From Murinocardiopsis flavida (GTDB lineage: Bacteria; Actinomycetota; Actinomycetes; Streptosporangiales; Streptosporangiaceae), in assembly GCF_003014485.1 (NCBI RefSeq), contig NZ_PYGA01000037.1, positions 1 to 57,604 on the forward strand: DNA of 57,604 nt, read 5' to 3'. The translations under genes and the position numbers were made by a program. Shown here in pieces: positions 7,048 to 16,383 of the stretch. The notes beneath the pieces were generated by a model. That model saw nothing but the letters and a program-made list of their open reading frames with translations, was not told the DNA's origin and ran no database searches. Each line of letters starts with the position of its first letter. Positions within the stretch are counted from its first letter, which is position 1.

Positions 7048-10000
7048 GGAGGGAACCGATCAGGGCGAGCGCCGCCTCGGGATCCAGCCCACGCCCCCGT
7101 GCAAGGGCCGCCTCATAGGCTCGCTCGCCCAACTCCGCCCGCAGGTCAGGGTCGAGCCGCTGGAGATCGGCGTCCAGGACGTCGGGCGCGCCGATCAGGG
7201 CGAGCGCCGCGCCGAACTGCTCCACCGCCTCGGCGGAGCGGCCCTCCGCACGGAGCAGCACCGCCGAGTGGGCCGCCGCGATGGCGGCCTGCCTGCCGTC
7301 GCCGCCCGAGACGGCCGTGTCGAAGGCCGCGGCGAGATGCCGCCGCGCCGCTGCGAGGTCGCCGCCGTCCCTCGCGAGCTCCGCCGCGCCGCATTCGAGC
7401 GCGAAGGCGTACGCCGGGTTGGCGTCGGCCCCGCTGCCGATGTCCTCGCGGGCGAGCGCGAGCTGCCGGGCGGCGTCGCGGCGGTCGCCGTCGCGGCGCG
7501 CGAGGGCGGCCGTGGTGATCCGGGCGAAGAGCCGGTACCGCTCCGGCAGCGACGCGCCGTCGTCCCCGCCCATGAGGCCGCGGAGGTCCGCGCGGGCCCG
7601 GGCGGTGTCGCCGGAGCGGTACCGCGCCTCGGCGATCCACACCCGCTGGAGCACGGCGTCGTCGTCGGGGTCGAGCGCACGCAGCAGGCGCACCGCCTCC
7701 TCCAGCGCGGCGACGGCGTCCTCGAACGAGCCGCGGTTGGTGTGCACGTCGGCCAGTGCCGTCAGCGACCACGCCAGCCCGCCGCGCTCGCCCAGGTCCC
7801 GGAACCCGGCGACAGCGGCCACCAGCTCGCGGCGCATCCCGGCCATGTCGCCCCCGCCGCCGACGAGCAGCGCCCGCATGAGCCGCAGCACCGACCCGAC
7901 CCAGGGATCGGGGTGCCCCAGCCGCCGGTCGACCGCCGCCAGCGCGGTGTCGGCGTCGCCCGCGGCGAACGCGAGGAACGGTTCGACCAGCGCCGACTCC
8001 GGTATGGGGTCGGCGGCGTCCGGCTCCGCCGGAAGCCGCCGGATCTCCTCGGCGAGGGGCCCGTCGTGCCGTCCGGGATCCGGGACCAGCAGGTGCAGGG
8101 CCCTCGTGACCGACCGGGCCGCAGACGGTGCGGGGCCCGGCACCCGTAGCGCACGCCCCGGCCAGTGCGCCAGCGCGCGGTGGTCCCCGCGGATCAGCCA
8201 GTACAGGCCGAGCGCCGCGCACAGGCGCAGGGCAGTGGCCGCGTCACCGGTGTCGCAGCAGAAGCGCAGGGCCGCGGTCAGGTTGCCGCGCTCGGCGGCG
8301 AGCCGCGCGATCCACGGGAGCTGGTCGGCGCCTTTGAGGTAGGGGACCGCCCGCTCGGCGAGGCCGGTGAAGTAGGCGGCGTGCGCGACGCGGGCCCGCG
8401 TGAGTTCCCCGCTGCGGACCAGCTCCTCGCGGCCGTAGGCGCGGATCGTCGCGAGCATGCTGTACCGCCGCCCGTCGAACCGCAGTACCGAGCGGTCGGC
8501 GAGCGCGGCGAGCAGGTCGGCGCCCGCCCCGCCGACGGCCTCGGCGCTCTCCACGGTGACGCCGCCGGGGAACACCGCGAGGCGCCGAGCGAGCCGCCGT
8601 TCGTCCTCTGCGAGCAGCCGCCAGCTCCAGGCGACGACCGCGCGCAGCGTCCGGTGCCGGGGGTCGGCCGGTCGGCCGGTGCGCGACTCGGGGATGTCGA
8701 GCCCGTCGCCGAGCCGGTCCACCAGCTCGTCCAGCGGGAGGGAGCGAAGCAGGGCCGCCGCCAGTTCAACGGCGAGCGGCAGGCCGTCGAGGCGTTCGCA
8801 GAGCGCCCCGATGTCGGCCGCGTTGCCGGGGGTGACGGCGAAGCCGGGCCGGACCGCCGCCGCGCGGTCGGCGAACAGCCGCACCGCCTCCTCCCCCGGC
8901 AGCGGACCGACGGGGCAGACGGCCTCACCGGGGATGCCGAGAGGTTCGCGGCTGGTGGCGACGATGCGCAGTCCGGGGCAGCGGCGCAGCAGCTCCCCCG
9001 CCAGGGCGGCCGCCGCATCGACCAGGTGCTCGCAGCCGTCCAGCACCAGCAGGGCCGACGTCCCCGCGAGTGCACGGGTGACGCCGTCGAGCGGATCGAC
9101 CGGGGCCGACAACAGGCCGGGGTCGCGGGCACCGAGCGCGTCGGCCGCGGCGTGGGCCACCGCGTCGGGGTCGGTGACCGGCCCCAACTCCACCAGCCAC
9201 ACCGGGGGCGCCCACCGCCCGGCGGCCTCGGCGGCGAGGCGGGACTTGCCGGCCCCGCCCGGGCCGACCAGGGTCACGAGGCGGCCCGCGTCGAGCCGGG
9301 CGGCAATGCGGTCGAGTTCGGCGGCGCGGCCGACGAAGCCGGTCGCGGGCGCGGGCAGGTTCCCGGTGCGCCGCCGCGGGGCCGTCTCGCCGCGCAGCGC
9401 GGCGACGTGCGCCTCCTTCAGCTCCGCGCCGGGGTCGGCGCCGAGTTCCGCCGCGAGGAAGCCGCGGAACTCCTCGTAGGAGGCGAGCGCCTCGGCCTGG
9501 CGGCCGTCGGCGTGCAGCGCCCGGATGACCAGGCCGCGCAGCCGCTCGCGGAACGGGTGGGCCGCCGCGAGCCCTTCGAGTTCGGCGACGAGGCCGTCCG
9601 TCCGGCCCAGCGCCAGCGCCGCAGCGGCGTGGTCCTCGGCGGCGGTGAGCCGCAGCTCCGCGAGCCGGCGGTGCGCGGCGTCCGGCGCCTCCGCGGGAAG
9701 CTCGCCCCGCCACAGGCCCAGCGCCTCGCGCAGCAGCCGCAGCGCCATCTCGGGCTCGCCGTCGCGCACGGAACGGTGCCCCTCTCCTGCGAGCCGCTCG
9801 AACCGGTGGGCGTCCACGGCATCGGCCGGCAGGTCGAGGCGGTAGCCGCCGGGCACGGACAGCAGCCGGTCGGCCGGCAGCGCGCGGCGCAGCCGCGACA
9901 CCAGGGACTGGAGGGCGTTCACCGGATCGGTCGGTCCGTCCCCGGGCCAGACGGCGGCGGCCAGCGTGTCGGGCGCGACGGTACGCCCCACCTGGAGAGA

Positions 10001-10096
10001 CAGCCCGATCAGCAGCGATCGCAACCGCGCACCACCGATGTCGACCCCGACACCGTCGTCGACGACTTCAAGAGGCCCAAGGATCGCGACACGCAT
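7040..10096 (-). CDS. AfsR/SARP-family regulator with BTAD and ATPase domains
   Basis: A 1018-aa regulator. Residues 1-90 form the OmpR-like winged helix (MRVAILGPLEV start, VNALQSLVSRLRRAL recognition helix). Residues 95-235 form the bacterial transcriptional activation domain. An NB-ARC/STAND-type ATPase follows, with Walker A GPGGAGKS at 278-285 and a later VLDGCEHLVDA Walker-B-like segment. The C-terminal third is helical, TPR-like repeats. Large SARPs of this type usually activate secondary-metabolite or developmental genes. No biosynthetic cluster is directly adjacent, except for the odd island that starts at 10.3 kb. Confidence 0.9.
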   Translation of the reverse strand: MRVAILGPLEVVDDGVGVDIGGARLRSLLIGLSLQVGRTVAPDTLAAAVWPGDGPTDPVNALQSLVSRLRRALPADRLLSVPGGYRLDLPADAVDAHRFERLAGEGHRSVRDGEPEMALRLLREALGLWRGELPAEAPDAAHRRLAELRLTAAEDHAAAALALGRTDGLVAELEGLAAAHPFRERLRGLVIRALHADGRQAEALASYEEFRGFLAAELGADPGAELKEAHVAALRGETAPRRRTGNLPAPATGFVGRAAELDRIAARLDAGRLVTLVGPGGAGKSRLAAEAAGRWAPPVWLVELGPVTDPDAVAHAAADALGARDPGLLSAPVDPLDGVTRALAGTSALLVLDGCEHLVDAAAALAGELLRRCPGLRIVATSREPLGIPGEAVCPVGPLPGEEAVRLFADRAAAVRPGFAVTPGNAADIGALCERLDGLPLAVELAAALLRSLPLDELVDRLGDGLDIPESRTGRPADPRHRTLRAVVAWSWRLLAEDERRLARRLAVFPGGVTVESAEAVGGAGADLLAALADRSVLRFDGRRYSMLATIRAYGREELVRSGELTRARVAHAAYFTGLAERAVPYLKGADQLPWIARLAAERGNLTAALRFCCDTGDAATALRLCAALGLYWLIRGDHRALAHWPGRALRVPGPAPSAARSVTRALHLLVPDPGRHDGPLAEEIRRLPAEPDAADPIPESALVEPFLAFAAGDADTALAAVDRRLGHPDPWVGSVLRLMRALLVGGGGDMAGMRRELVAAVAGFRDLGERGGLAWSLTALADVHTNRGSFEDAVAALEEAVRLLRALDPDDDAVLQRVWIAEARYRSGDTARARADLRGLMGGDDGASLPERYRLFARITTAALARRDGDRRDAARQLALAREDIGSGADANPAYAFALECGAAELARDGGDLAAARRHLAAAFDTAVSGGDGRQAAIAAAHSAVLLRAEGRSAEAVEQFGAALALIGAPDVLDADLQRLDPDLRAELGERAYEAALARGRGLDPEAALALIGSLLS

Positions 10097-10320
10097 ACGA
10101 CCAAGGTAGAGCTCCCCGAACCCACCCCGCCCGCCGCGTTCTCCTCGCTGATCTTGACGAAGGGGTTCTCACAATGACGAGAGGCGGGCACAGACGTCAT
10201 GTGGCCACGGATTGGCAGATATCGATGCGAAGAAGAAGGCGAACCTGGGATAGTGGTCCTGTTTCGGTCGGTAGCCAATTCGGAAATCCGGAGTCTTAGG
10301 TAAGTCCACCTCGATGGGCA

Positions 10321-10803
10321 GTGAACGGCGGAACCCGGCTCGACCTTGAGGCGTTTACCGCAGAGTTTTCGCAAGCATGGTCGGGATTGAAATCGAGGTT
10401 CCTCAAGGTCGAATGCTGGCAGTCGTACCAAGGATCCGAGTCGAACAGGTCCCAGCATGCGTTCAATATCGGCGCCCGAGTCCGCGTAGTACAGCAGCCC
10501 TTGACGGAGTACCTACGGTACGAACTGATGAGCTACCGGATCCGGGGGGCGATGGGCGAGAACGTCGAGGTGATGCGTATCGGGTCGGATGCAACGGTGC
10601 CGAATGATGAGATCTTCGATTTCCTGCTCTTCGACCGCGATGTGGCGCTGGTCCACGACTACGGGCAGGGCCCCACCGGGGTGCAGACCGGTGGATGGCT
10701 TGTCCGCGATACCCCTTCCGTGCGACGGCTGGAATCCCGTGCTTTGGCGCTTCGACGCGAGGCCGAGCCTTTGGAACGGTTTATGACGGCAACGGACCTG
10801 TAA
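10321..10803 (+). CDS. DUF6879 family protein (copy 1)
   Basis: A 160-aa protein of the actinobacterial DUF6879 type, recognised by the order of conserved blocks: RLDLEAFTAEFSQAW, FLKVECWQSYQ, RVRVVQQPLTEYLRYEL and the FDFLLFDRDVALVHDYG stretch. It shares these blocks with the second copy at 16384-16947. The function is unknown; such genes often accompany XRE/DUF397 regulators. The GTG at 10321 has no clear ribosome binding site. Base composition is visibly lower in GC than the SARP gene next door, consistent with the left edge of an acquired island. Confidence 0.7.
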   Translation: MNGGTRLDLEAFTAEFSQAWSGLKSRFLKVECWQSYQGSESNRSQHAFNIGARVRVVQQPLTEYLRYELMSYRIRGAMGENVEVMRIGSDATVPNDEIFDFLLFDRDVALVHDYGQGPTGVQTGGWLVRDTPSVRRLESRALALRREAEPLERFMTATDL

Positions 10804-11290
10804 GACGGTTCGGCCGCCGGGGGACTCTTCCTGCCGATGCGGTTGGGTGTCGTTGGCCGGTGGTGGGGTGATCGCAGGTTGTTCCGCAGGGCGCGCCGCT
10901 CGCGGCGGTGATGACGGCCGCGTTGTGTGCTCGTCGCCCTCCCCTGGTGCCGGTCCGTGGATCCGCGCCGCGGAGGCCGATCCCGGTCCGACTGGCGACG
11001 GGGTACAGCCGGGGCGAGCCCTTCAACGCTGCCGCGGAGATTCACGCGCAGCCAATCGAACCACGAACCCGCGGCCACGGCGGTGAGGAGTCCCAGTGGT
11101 TCCGTCGCCGTTTCTGACGGGGAGTCCTCTGCGTGACTCATCGGCCATTCGAGTCTCGCAGCCCCCGGGTTGGATCCCTGACATTTGGCGAATCCTCGTG
11201 GCATTTGTAGCTGGGAAGCGCCACACGCGAAGCGCCATAATCAATTGCGAAGGTGGGACCGCGACGGTACACCGGCGTTAGTATCTTCCC
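10804..11290. other. 487-bp stretch without a convincing gene
   Basis: A minus-strand frame starting near 11141 (MSHAEDSPSETATEPLGLLT...) looks protein-like for about 60 residues and then becomes arginine-rich and runs antisense into the DUF6879 gene. It could be a decayed gene, but I recognise no family. The promoter of the glutamyl-tRNA synthetase gene must lie near the right end. No hairpin of note was found. Confidence 0.4.
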
Positions 11291-12703
11291 GTGCCTACTA
11301 CCTCGATCCGCACCCGTTTCGCGCCCTCGCCGACCGGGATGTTCCACGTCGGCAACGCCCGCTCCCTCCTGTTGAACTGGGTGGTCGCACGCCAAACCGG
11401 CGGGACTATGGTGCTGCGGATCGAGGACACCGATGCCGCCCGGTCCCGCCCGGAATGGACCGAGGGCATCCTTGCGGCGATGGCCTGGCTCGGTGTCAGC
11501 CCGCAGGAGTACGAGGGCCCCTACTCCCAGACCGAGTACCTCGACAAGCACACCGAGGCTGCGCTGCGCCTGGGCAAGGAGGGCCTGGCCTACTTCTGCG
11601 ACTGCACCCGGGAGCAGGTCCAGCAGCGCCGGGACAACCCCAACCTCGGCTACGACGGGCACTGCCGCGACCGCGGCCTTGAGGCGGGCGCGGGCCGGGC
11701 CTTGCGTTTCCGGATCCCCGGTGCCGGCCCGGTCGTGGTCGAGGACAGGATCCGGGGCCGCGTGGAGTTCCCTTTCGAGGCGCTGGAGGACTTCGTGATC
11801 GCCCGCGGCGACGGCACACCGCTGTTCGTCCTTGCGAATGTGGTCGACGATGTCGAGATGGGCATCACCCACGTGATCCGCGGCGAGGAGCACCTGTCCA
11901 ACGCCCCCAAGCAGCAGTTGCTGTGGGAGGCGCTGGGACACGCACCGCCGGTGTGGGCCCACGCCCCAGTGCTGGTGAACGAGAAGCGGCAGAAGCTCTC
12001 GAAGCGCCGCGACAAGGTGGCGTTGGAGTCCTACCAGGCCGAGGGGTTCCTGCCCGAGGCCATGGTCAACTACCTGATGCTGCTGGGTTGGTCTCCCGGT
12101 GACGACCGCGAGATCATGCCGATCGAGGACATGGTGCCGCTGTTCGACCTGGCCGACGTCAACTCCTCCCCGGCGTACTTCGACGAGCAGAAGCTCCGGG
12201 CGTTCAACGGGGACTACATCCGTGCGCTGCCCCCCGAGGAGTTCGTGCGCCGCTGCGCGCCCTACCTGCGCGCCGACGCCCCCTGGGCGCCGGAGGATTT
12301 TGACGCGGCGGTGTTCGCCGCGGTCGCTCCACTGGCCCAGAGCCGGATCGCCGTTCTGTCCGAGATCGTGGCCATGGTCGATTTCCTCTTCCTTGAGCGC
12401 CCCGTCCTCGATGAGAAGAGCTGGAGCAAAGCGATGAAGCCCGGCGTGGGCGCCGAAATGCTCACCGCGGCCCTGGAGGTCTATGGCGATCCCGCTCTGG
12501 CATGGGAGCCGGAGGCGCTGAAGAGCGCGCTGGAGGCGGCGGGCGCGGTCCACGGCCTCAAGCTGGGCAAGGCTCAGGCGCCGGTGCGGGTCGCGGTCAC
12601 CGGCCGCACGGTCGGCTTGCCGCTGTTCGAGTCCGTGGCACTGCTGGGCCGCGAGCGCACGCTGGCGCGGTTGCGCGCCGCCTTGGCGGAGCTGAGCGCC
12701 TGA
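11291..12703 (+). CDS. gltX: Glutamate-tRNA ligase
   Basis: A 470-aa class I aminoacyl-tRNA synthetase that charges tRNA-Glu. The HIGH-type motif is [14 protein letters not shown] (HVGN at 19-22), the substrate motif is LRIEDTD, the zinc site is Cys103, Cys105, Tyr121 and Cys125, and the KMSKS loop is KLSKR at 235-239, so all active-site features are intact. The length is normal. It stands alone on the plus strand and converges on a GluRS-like gene, with a 130-bp overlap of the two 3' ends. It may be the housekeeping enzyme or a second, protective copy; this window cannot decide. The GTG start has no strong ribosome binding site. Confidence 0.92.
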   Translation: MPTTSIRTRFAPSPTGMFHVGNARSLLLNWVVARQTGGTMVLRIEDTDAARSRPEWTEGILAAMAWLGVSPQEYEGPYSQTEYLDKHTEAALRLGKEGLAYFCDCTREQVQQRRDNPNLGYDGHCRDRGLEAGAGRALRFRIPGAGPVVVEDRIRGRVEFPFEALEDFVIARGDGTPLFVLANVVDDVEMGITHVIRGEEHLSNAPKQQLLWEALGHAPPVWAHAPVLVNEKRQKLSKRRDKVALESYQAEGFLPEAMVNYLMLLGWSPGDDREIMPIEDMVPLFDLADVNSSPAYFDEQKLRAFNGDYIRALPPEEFVRRCAPYLRADAPWAPEDFDAAVFAAVAPLAQSRIAVLSEIVAMVDFLFLERPVLDEKSWSKAMKPGVGAEMLTAALEVYGDPALAWEPEALKSALEAAGAVHGLKLGKAQAPVRVAVTGRTVGLPLFESVALLGRERTLARLRAALAELSA

Positions 12704-13980
12704 CCCGCTGCGACGATCCGGCGCTCGATCAGCGCCCGGGGCAGCAACGCCACCAGTTCGCCGGTGTCAGGCCCCTCCGCATCCCCCGTGAGGACCCACC
12801 GCAGCACCGGTGCGGGAGCGGCGACGATCGTTTCGGGTGCGGCCGTGTCGATCAGGCCGAACGCCTCTTCGGCCGCCTGCGGTGGGCGCCCGTAGTCGAT
12901 CTCGGTTCGGGTGAGTGACTGCAAGAGCTGGACCTGGCGTCGGAGTGGGCGTCGGTAGCGGGTGGCGATCCAGTGGGTGATGTGCGCCGCGGTGGCCGAA
13001 CCTCTGCTGTGGGCGGTCGCAGCATGGAGTTCACTGAGCGCGGTCGCGGTACTCAGGCGCGCGGAGATCTTGCGGTCCATCGCGGTGAGTCTCTCGACGT
13101 CGAAGCGGCTATCAACGTTGGCGGGAAGGACCGGGCGAAACGTTGCGAGGAGATCGGTGAACGTCTCCGGTGGGGCGGGCAGCGCCGGGGTGAGGTAGGG
13201 CTCAGTGAGGAACCAGCGCAGCGCGCTGGGGCGGATGCCCTGGTCGAGTAGCGCGGCCACTCGTGAGGCCCCGCGGTCCCGTTCGATGATCCGGGGCACG
13301 AATACGTGCGCGGGCGCCGGGGTTGCCTCGTTCAGGGCCCAGTGCAGGCGGGCCTGGATGGCGGTGGCGCTGGCCTTGTCCGTCCCGCGGACGACGAGGG
13401 TGGTGCGGGTGTCGATGTCGTCGACGACGCTGGCGAGGTGCCACAGCGCCCGGCCGTCTCCGCGGGCGAGAGGGACCGCGGATTGGGCCGGGGTGAGTGG
13501 TGCGCGGGAATTGACGAGTACGGCGGCGACAAGGTCCTCGGGGCGCTGACCTCTCCGAGTGATCAGGCGGTCGATAGCCGGTACGTCCAGGCAGACCACG
13601 CCCCTGCTTGTGCGCAGTAACCCCAGTGCGGCCAAGCGTGCCAGGGCCTCGCGGTAGCGGCGGCCCCTGCGGCTCTGGCGCAGGCCTGGGGTGTCGGCGG
13701 CGATGGGGATGCGCGCGGTTTCCTGGAGTTCGCGCTGGAGTCGCGGCCGGTACTCATTGCGGCTGCGGGCAGTGTCGGTGTCATCCCAGCGCACCATCAC
13801 GCGGGCGCTGGTGCCGGTGTGCTCGGCCGCGGCGTGGGCGATCAGCGCCGTAAGTAGGTGGGTGCGCAGTACCCCGATGCGAAACGAGGGGTGGTTGGGG
13901 GAGATGCCCAGCCGGGTCCGCACCTCGGAGACGTGGGGCGGGGTGAGGGCGGGGTGTTGAAGCCAGCTGCGTCCTGCCAT
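12574..13980 (-). CDS. Glutamyl-tRNA synthetase-like protein with degenerate catalytic motifs
   Basis: A 468-aa paralogue of GltX. Alignable blocks include [17 protein letters not shown] (compare [15 protein letters not shown] of GltX) and [31 protein letters not shown] (split here: 171-185, then 186-201). The HIGH region is altered to [12 protein letters not shown] (25-36), the KMSKS loop to ERDRGASR (233-240), and the zinc Cys cluster is missing. Ordinary tRNA charging is therefore doubtful; adenylation or another glutamyl transfer is possible. AAAGGGG precedes the ATG at 13980. It is the last gene of the operon with the hydrolase and the MAT gene. Its final 43 codons run antisense to the 3' end of gltX and may be a read-through tail. 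Confidence 0.75.
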   Translation of the reverse strand: MAGRSWLQHPALTPPHVSEVRTRLGISPNHPSFRIGVLRTHLLTALIAHAAAEHTGTSARVMVRWDDTDTARSRNEYRPRLQRELQETARIPIAADTPGLRQSRRGRRYREALARLAALGLLRTSRGVVCLDVPAIDRLITRRGQRPEDLVAAVLVNSRAPLTPAQSAVPLARGDGRALWHLASVVDDIDTRTTLVVRGTDKASATAIQARLHWALNEATPAPAHVFVPRIIERDRGASRVAALLDQGIRPSALRWFLTEPYLTPALPAPPETFTDLLATFRPVLPANVDSRFDVERLTAMDRKISARLSTATALSELHAATAHSRGSATAAHITHWIATRYRRPLRRQVQLLQSLTRTEIDYGRPPQAAEEAFGLIDTAAPETIVAAPAPVLRWVLTGDAEGPDTGELVALLPRALIERRIVAAGQALSSAKAARNRASVRSRPSSATDSNSGKPTVRPVTATRTGA

Positions 13981-13993
13981 GCCGGTGCCCCTT

Positions 13994-14884
13994 TCACGGC
14001 GAGAGGAGGCCGCACCACAGCGGCACAGTCGTGACGGTAGGGTGCGGGTGGCCGTGGCCGTAGCGGCCGCCTTCGCCGAACTCCTCACCGTGGTCGGCGC
14101 ACACGACCACGAGCGGTTGGCGGTGTGCCAGTCGGCGAAACAGCAGGCCGAGCTGCTCATCGGCCCATTCGAGTCCGCGGCGTTGCATGCCCAGCAGTTC
14201 CTCGACCGCGTCCGGCGCCAGTGGGGGGTGGGCGCTCTTCGTGTCGTGCAGCCGGTAGAGCCGTTCGAGGGCCTCGCCGGTGGAGGGGGTAAGCGGGCTG
14301 TTGGGGGTGGTGTAGGGGATGTGGGTACTCGGGCAGTTGATGAACAGGAAGAACCGGTCAGCCTCCAGACAGCGTTGGGCGAGAAAGCCCGCGTGGGCAA
14401 GGGTCAGCGCCTCGTCGCGGTCCACGACCCGCCCGGCTCGGGTGAGGGGCTGCTGGGCGGGGCGGCCGACGTAGTGGAACTCCGGGAACAGGCGCGGCAG
14501 GCTGTTGCCGGGCTCGCCGGGATTGAAGAAGGTGACACCGCCGGCGCCGATCACACGGTACCCGCGGTCGGCGTAGTGCTCCATCAGCGTCGTCCCGGTG
14601 AACTGCACCCCCGCCGGGCGGGTGGCGGGACGCGCGGCACCCGAACGCCACACCGCGCCCAGGCGATGGTGGCCGAGGACGAACCCAGCATTCACGGGCT
14701 GGGGGAGGAAGCCGTTGAACAGGGCTGAGTGCGCAGGGAAGGTATAGGTCCCCGGGGTTTCGGCCTCGAGGAGGGGACCGAGCGCGGACAGGTGGGGCAG
14801 GGATGCTCGCGTGGCGACGTCGTAGCGGCAGGAGTCCAGCGTCACAAGCACGACGTCGCGCTCGGCGAGATCGGCGGCGGGCAC
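13994..14884 (-). CDS. Alkaline-phosphatase-superfamily (sulfatase-like) hydrolase
   Basis: A 296-aa metalloenzyme. The metal-binding Asp lies in VVLVTLDSCRYD (residues 11-22). The probable nucleophile is a Thr in TYTFPAHSALFNGFLP (46-61), the position where sulfatases carry a formylglycine Cys/Ser in CxPxR; that motif is absent here. The distal metal ligands sit in ADHGEEF (263-269) and RYGHGH (274-279). This pattern favours a phosphoesterase, phosphotransferase or phosphonate hydrolase over a sulfatase. The GTG at 14884 lies one nucleotide after the stop of the MAT gene, with GGAGG upstream, and the GluRS-like gene starts 13 nt downstream. No signal peptide, so probably cytoplasmic. Confidence 0.75.
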   Translation of the reverse strand: MPAADLAERDVVLVTLDSCRYDVATRASLPHLSALGPLLEAETPGTYTFPAHSALFNGFLPQPVNAGFVLGHHRLGAVWRSGAARPATRPAGVQFTGTTLMEHYADRGYRVIGAGGVTFFNPGEPGNSLPRLFPEFHYVGRPAQQPLTRAGRVVDRDEALTLAHAGFLAQRCLEADRFFLFINCPSTHIPYTTPNSPLTPSTGEALERLYRLHDTKSAHPPLAPDAVEELLGMQRRGLEWADEQLGLLFRRLAHRQPLVVVCADHGEEFGEGGRYGHGHPHPTVTTVPLWCGLLSP

Positions 14885-14885
14885 C

Positions 14886-16136
14886 TCACGCCTCCAGCAA
14901 TAGGGCCGGGTTGCGGAACCGGTCGAGGGGGCGGGCGGTGAGCAGCCATTTGGAGACCACCCCCAGGTCGGCCAGGCACGATTCGACGATGTCGGTGATG
15001 CGGTGCTGGTCGTCGTGGCCGGGTGTTTCGCCCAAACGAATGCCGACGAAGGAGGGGGTGTCCAGCCGGTCCCCGTTTCGGGAGACCAACGTCGTCTCGT
15101 TCGCCCTTCCCAGCTGGGAAAAGATCCGATCGGCGATGCGCATGGCGAGGAGTGTGTAGATCTTGCCGCTGTGGTGGAGCGGGTTCTTTCCCGCGAGTGC
15201 TTCGACGCCGGACCCGCGGCGGGCGGATATGACGCCGTTGGGCCGGTTGCCGCGGCCGACCAGACCGCAGTCCCCCTTGCCGAGTGAGGTGCCGAATGGG
15301 GCCAGGTAGGCACCTTGGCCATCGTCCTTGGTGTTGAGTGCGAGCCGGATCCGCCAGAGGTGACTCTCCACCACGGGGTTCTGGGCCACGACGGGTTCAA
15401 GTAGCCGGTTCGCGTCCTGGAGTACGAGCGCATAGATGGCGTGGGAGGCCGCCAGGTCCGGGTGCACGGGCAGGCACACGGTCACGTCCAGGGCAGAGTC
15501 CGCGCGGACCAGCATGACCTTCACATCGGAACCGACCATTGGGAGCGCAGCGGCGAATGCGGAGCTGTTGATGTGGTTCTCCACATCGATGGCCAGCAGG
15601 TCCAGCGGCTCGGCCGGGGCGTAGGCCGTGCAGAACGCGGTGTCGTTGGCACTGAGATACGAATCGGAGGAGGGCGATTCGGCCGTTTCCCTGGGCTGAT
15701 AGAAGGTGGCCGGGTGATCGGCTCCGGTGCCCGCGGTGTTCTCTACCCGGGTTCGCAAATGGCCAAGAATCGCTACGCTGCCGGTCGCCAGACTCAGGAT
15801 GTCCTCGACAACACAGCGGAACAAGCCCTCGATCTCAATCTCGACACTTCCGACCGAACGTGTGATCTTCCCGAACAGATAAGCACTGACGGGTTTGCGG
15901 ATCGTGTACCGGCCGAATCCGATGACGGATTCGGCCCCGATCAGTGCGACCTTGTCGACCCAGTGATTGGGGACAAACCCGAAGCGGTCGAGACCGAGGA
16001 GGGAATAGCGCTGGGAGAACTCTTCGGCAATGAGATCCGCGAGGGAGTCGGGATGGCCGATCCCCTTGCGCTCGACCACGTCGAAACCAGAGACTGTTTC
16101 GTCCTTCGAAAGTCCATCACTGAAGGTCACACGCAT
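14886..16136 (-). CDS. Methionine adenosyltransferase, archaeal type
   Basis: A 416-aa protein of the archaeal-type S-adenosylmethionine synthetase family, distinct in sequence from bacterial MetK. Signatures are VERKGIGHPDSLAD (21-34), FGTSLGKGDCGLVGRGNRPNG and GKNPLHHSGKIYTLLA. It makes AdoMet from methionine and ATP or, in a specialised pathway, an analogue. A bacterium normally has metK elsewhere, so an extra archaeal-type enzyme suggests pathway-dedicated or horizontally acquired AdoMet chemistry. It is the first gene of a tight three-gene operon (1-nt and 9-nt style gaps). GC content is lower than in flanking DNA. Confidence 0.85.
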   Translation of the reverse strand: MRVTFSDGLSKDETVSGFDVVERKGIGHPDSLADLIAEEFSQRYSLLGLDRFGFVPNHWVDKVALIGAESVIGFGRYTIRKPVSAYLFGKITRSVGSVEIEIEGLFRCVVEDILSLATGSVAILGHLRTRVENTAGTGADHPATFYQPRETAESPSSDSYLSANDTAFCTAYAPAEPLDLLAIDVENHINSSAFAAALPMVGSDVKVMLVRADSALDVTVCLPVHPDLAASHAIYALVLQDANRLLEPVVAQNPVVESHLWRIRLALNTKDDGQGAYLAPFGTSLGKGDCGLVGRGNRPNGVISARRGSGVEALAGKNPLHHSGKIYTLLAMRIADRIFSQLGRANETTLVSRNGDRLDTPSFVGIRLGETPGHDDQHRITDIVESCLADLGVVSKWLLTARPLDRFRNPALLLEA

Positions 16137-16383
16137 GAGGTGTCTCCCAGGGGGGTCGGAGCACTACAAAAGAGGGTCCGGGTATAGCTCGGAACTTTGA
16201 TTCCTACCCGGTTTGGGGCCGTTCAGTGGGCTGCTGTCGTGGGGAAGCCGGTCTGCGCACTCCTGCATGTCTCCGTGCAGAGCAGCGGGCTGTCTAACAG
16301 CGCCGGTGCCGCTCGTCACCCTGCTCCTGGGGAGGGGGGTCCAGCTGCACCGGCGCCGCTTTACTGCGATTGCCGCGTGGTGA

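Noticed and set aside
10659-11141. Minus-strand frame starting MSHAEDSPSETATE
   Set aside because: It looks protein-like for about 60 residues, then turns Arg-rich and runs antisense to the DUF6879 gene; no family recognised, so it is only mentioned as possible decay.
11139-11180. TTCGAGTC-like phrase suggesting a tRNA T-loop
   Set aside because: No acceptor, D or anticodon stem can be paired around it.
13994-14884. Calling the hydrolase a true sulfatase
   Set aside because: The CxPxR/SxPxR formylglycine motif is missing; the nucleophile region reads TYTFPAHS.
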